A stretch of DNA of 64,000 bases from Eucommia ulmoides (taxonomy: Eukaryota; Streptophyta; Magnoliopsida; Garryales; Eucommiaceae): positions 26,088,474 through 26,152,473 of the forward strand of contig CM028325.1 of NCBI GenBank assembly GCA_016647705.1, given 5' to 3'. The notes under the pieces are model-generated. The model was not told where the DNA came from. It searched no databases and saw only the letters and a program-made list of their open reading frames with translations. Position 1 is the stretch's first letter; each line of letters starts with the position of its first letter. Shown here piece by piece: positions 61,551 to 64,000 of the stretch. A program made the position numbers and the translations under genes.

Positions 61551-63960
61551 TCTGTCTCTGGAGTTCACATGCAAAGGGTTGTTCAGAGTACAGTGGGCCG
61601 AAGAAGTTGCGACAGTCGATGATAAGTATTGGAGATGGTTATTCTCATGTCTCCAACTGAATACTCTAACTTATGGAATGCTGAATTTAAGGTGATTTTT
61701 CAATATCCTTGAAGCAAACATATGCATTTGTTAAAAACATGTAATCCACTTCTTGGAAGAACTATTAATGAAGACGAATAAAGATCTTTCTATTATTTGA
61801 GATGGATACTTGGAGTTATATTCTCCCCATATAGTTAAATGGATGTGGTTGAATGCATTTCTTCATTGTCGAATAGATATTTATGCTTAGTAAGGTGTAA
61901 TTTGAAAAAGACGCAAGGCATATATGGCTATGCACCAGATGTTAGGAGGGGTCTAACTCCTTGAGAAAGTCAAGGAGAGAGATGCTCCCGGAAGGGTAGC
62001 AACCCGTAGACCCAAATAAGGGCATATATAAAAAATGACTGCTTAAGAATTGTTGTCTATTACATAGATGGTTTGGAGTGACCTAGTCACTTAATTAAGC
62101 TAGCAAATTGAGTTTAAAATTCATTTTAGAAATAATGGTTCACATTTCTTTTGGAGCACTGCATTAGTCATCAGTCCATACATAACCACTTTAGATGATA
62201 GTTTGTTTCCAAACGCTAATATTGAACAGAACATACTAATTTTTATTCACTCTCTCTTTAGTCATTACTTTGTAAGAAAACACTCTTTCATTCACAAGTT
62301 TAGTTACATGTTTAAATGGTCTTGTTCTTGCTCAAGATGGCACAATGCCCTAGATATAGTTGAGATTCTGACTTCCTTCGTTTAGCAGAATCATAATGGG
62401 AGAAATTTCAAGTGTAAATATATAATAAAAGGGGATTTATGTCCTTCAAGTGATATTATTTGGAGACCCCAGGATCACAAACGAAATAGGAAAAAATCGG
62501 CAAGGAATTCATGGACTAAATCCTTCAATCAAAGACATTCAGCATCATGGACTCAGGAAAGATGGCGTCCTTTACAACCTTTTATCGCAGCTTCAGGTAA
62601 AGTATTATTTTGGGGGGTCAATATGTTTTACACAAAATGTCAGTGTTAATATGTTGCTGAACACTCAAATGCTTCCAGTGATTTGACAGATGAAGAAAAG
62701 ATTGTGAATTGCTTCAAGAGTTCTTACGCGGTCTTGAAGAAATTCGTGGCTGATCTTGCCGTGGATGATGAATTTGAATCCGACAGCAAAAGCAGTTCAG
62801 TTTTCGAGGATCCAGATTCTAGCAGAAGATGCTTGGAAAAAGAAGATCCTCTCGAAGAGCCATGGCTACTACAGTCTCCTCTCCTTTCTCATCATGTTGC
62901 AAACTCAAATGCTCCAAGCAGTAACGGGAAGGTGAAATCCTTCAATCAATCTACAGTGACCACCCCTAAGGACGCAGTTATTACCACGAATACAAACTTT
63001 GACCCTTCTAAAATTTTACCTGAAAGACACGACCCCGTTGAGGAGCCCTGGTTATTCCAATCACCTATTTGCTTACCAGTTCCTAATGCCAAACTAGTTT
63101 GTGAATTGCCCAAGAACGAAGTGCCTGTTAATATCGAGGCAGCTTGTGCAGAACTTCAGGATCAACATCTGCATGGAAAGATGTTGCCTGATGAAGGGAT
63201 TTCCATGGTTCGGCAGGATTCTGTCTCAACAGTTATACTCATCAACTCTTCTATATGTACCATGCAAAGGATTGCTATACTGGAAGATGGGAACTTAGTT
63301 GAATTATTACTGGAACCTGTAAAAGATGATGTCCACTTGGATAGTGTGTTTCTAGGAGTAATCACAAAACTAGTTCCCCACATGGGTGGAGCATTTGTAA
63401 ATATTGGGAGTCATAGATCCGCTTTCATGGACATAGTCCCTCATAGGGCACCATTTACGTTCTCCCAATTCAGCCATGATAACAAGGAAAGGGAAGAAAA
63501 TGGCTCCGTGTTTGTTAAGTTTCTAGAACAAGCTGGCTCCAAAGAGAATGAATCCAGTTCAGATGATGCTGAACTTAGAAATGGAATTGAGGAGCATCAA
63601 TTTGGGCATAATATTGTACAAGACATGCACGATGATTTTGAGGAAGTTGATGTTGAGGAAGACTTCGATCTAGCTGAAGTTCTTAAGGGAAGTATTGATG
63701 GCAGTGTAGTTCGTCAAGGCATGGAGGCAGATTCTGAGCAAGATTTAGATCAGTTAGATGTGTGCAATCCAGGAAATCAAACCATTAATAAGATTCTTCC
63801 TGTTGAGATGGATACTAAAGATTGCAGGGACACAAACGCATATAAAAATAATTGGAATGTTCGGAAAGGTACTAAAATAATTGTACAAGTTGTTAAGGAG
63901 GGGCTAGGCACTAAAGGCCCCAGATTGACTGCTTATCCTAGGCTAAGAAGCAGATTCTGG
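61551..63960 (+). CDS. RNE: RNase E/G-like protein (RNE), 5' half, runs off the right edge
   Basis: Plastid RNase E/G-type endoribonuclease, which processes polycistronic chloroplast transcripts (Arabidopsis At2g04270). Exons with matching phase are 61551-61691, 62389-62596 and 62690-63960; the next donor is GTATGT at 63961. Exon A holds part of the N-terminal starch-binding-like (CBM20) domain: CKGLFRVQWAEEV, then MSPTEYSNLWNAEFK in another frame. Exon B continues it (NFKCKYIIKGDLCPSSDIIW). Exon C has two EEPWL-type linker motifs, the first half of the S1-like domain (ILINSSICTMQRIAILEDG, HMGGAFVNIGSHRSAFMDI), a long acidic insert, and the second half (RKGTKIIVQVVKEGLGTKGP). The catalytic DNase I-like part lies beyond the window. 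In exon A the two CBM20 pieces are in different frames and the segment between them is about ten residues short. Either this domain is damaged or the exon structure differs. The rest is open and well conserved. Confidence 0.8.
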
Positions 63961-64000
63961 GTATGTAACAAGCCCTCTAGTTCTTATCTTAATTTATATT

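Noticed and set aside
1-64000. tRNA, rRNA or other structural RNA genes
   Set aside because: No segment with recognisable tRNA or rRNA consensus was seen; primer-site-like matches at 23943 and 31360 belong to LTR elements.

Overview
This is a stretch of nuclear plant DNA, almost certainly from a eudicot. The evidence is AT-rich intergenic sequence, GT-AG introns, two plant-specific DUF241 genes, a plastid RNase E/G-like gene, and plant lineages of Mutator, PIF/Harbinger, hAT, Helitron, Ty3 and probably Ty1 elements. I cannot name the species. Host genes cover little of the window. Most of the rest is transposable elements, many with readable terminal repeats and target-site duplications (TSDs), so the nesting can be worked out.

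Layout. (1) 1-~6190: most of a Mutator-like element (MULE) of the kind that carries a Ulp1-like cysteine protease. The protease is on + (250-1167) and the mudrA-type transposase on - (2150-4530), with two short leader exons near the right end. All its non-coding space is studded with the 18-bp palindrome TGCGTTAACGTTAACGCA. (2) 6190-8250: AT-rich DNA with two small inverted-repeat elements. (3) 8402-9268: an intact single-exon DUF241 gene. (4) 9516-15322: a Helitron without RepHel, containing a 2.9-kb solo LTR and followed by a second Helitron-like 5' end. (5) 15.3-23.2 kb: non-coding DNA with MULE-type and PIF-like non-autonomous elements.

(6) 23217-46063: one very old Ty3 element of the Tat type, including an antisense 3' ORF. 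It has been opened by a hAT-like element in its leader, a non-autonomous LTR element in its integrase region, a solo LTR inside that element's 3' LTR, a second inverted solo LTR inside the first, and a further solo LTR downstream. (7) 46598-47419: a second DUF241 gene with one premature TGA. (8) 47.4-51.3 kb: low-complexity DNA, a CACTA-like end and LTR debris. (9) 51372-57973: a decayed two-gene PIF/Harbinger transposon (Myb/trihelix ORF1 plus DDE transposase) with a 2.4-kb LTR-type insertion. (10) 58720-60640: a 1.9-kb PIF-like non-autonomous element. (11) ~60.7-64 kb: the 5' half of an RNase E/G-like (RNE) gene running off the right edge.

How it fits together: the two DUF241 genes look like a local duplicate pair. 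They are now 37 kb apart, mainly because the Helitron and the Ty3 nest lie between them. The most unusual structural signal is that several unrelated elements carry clusters of short palindromes in their non-coding control regions: the MULE (GTTAAC-based), the nested LTR family (CACCGCC..GGCGGTG) and the LTR inside the Harbinger element (GTCGAC-based).
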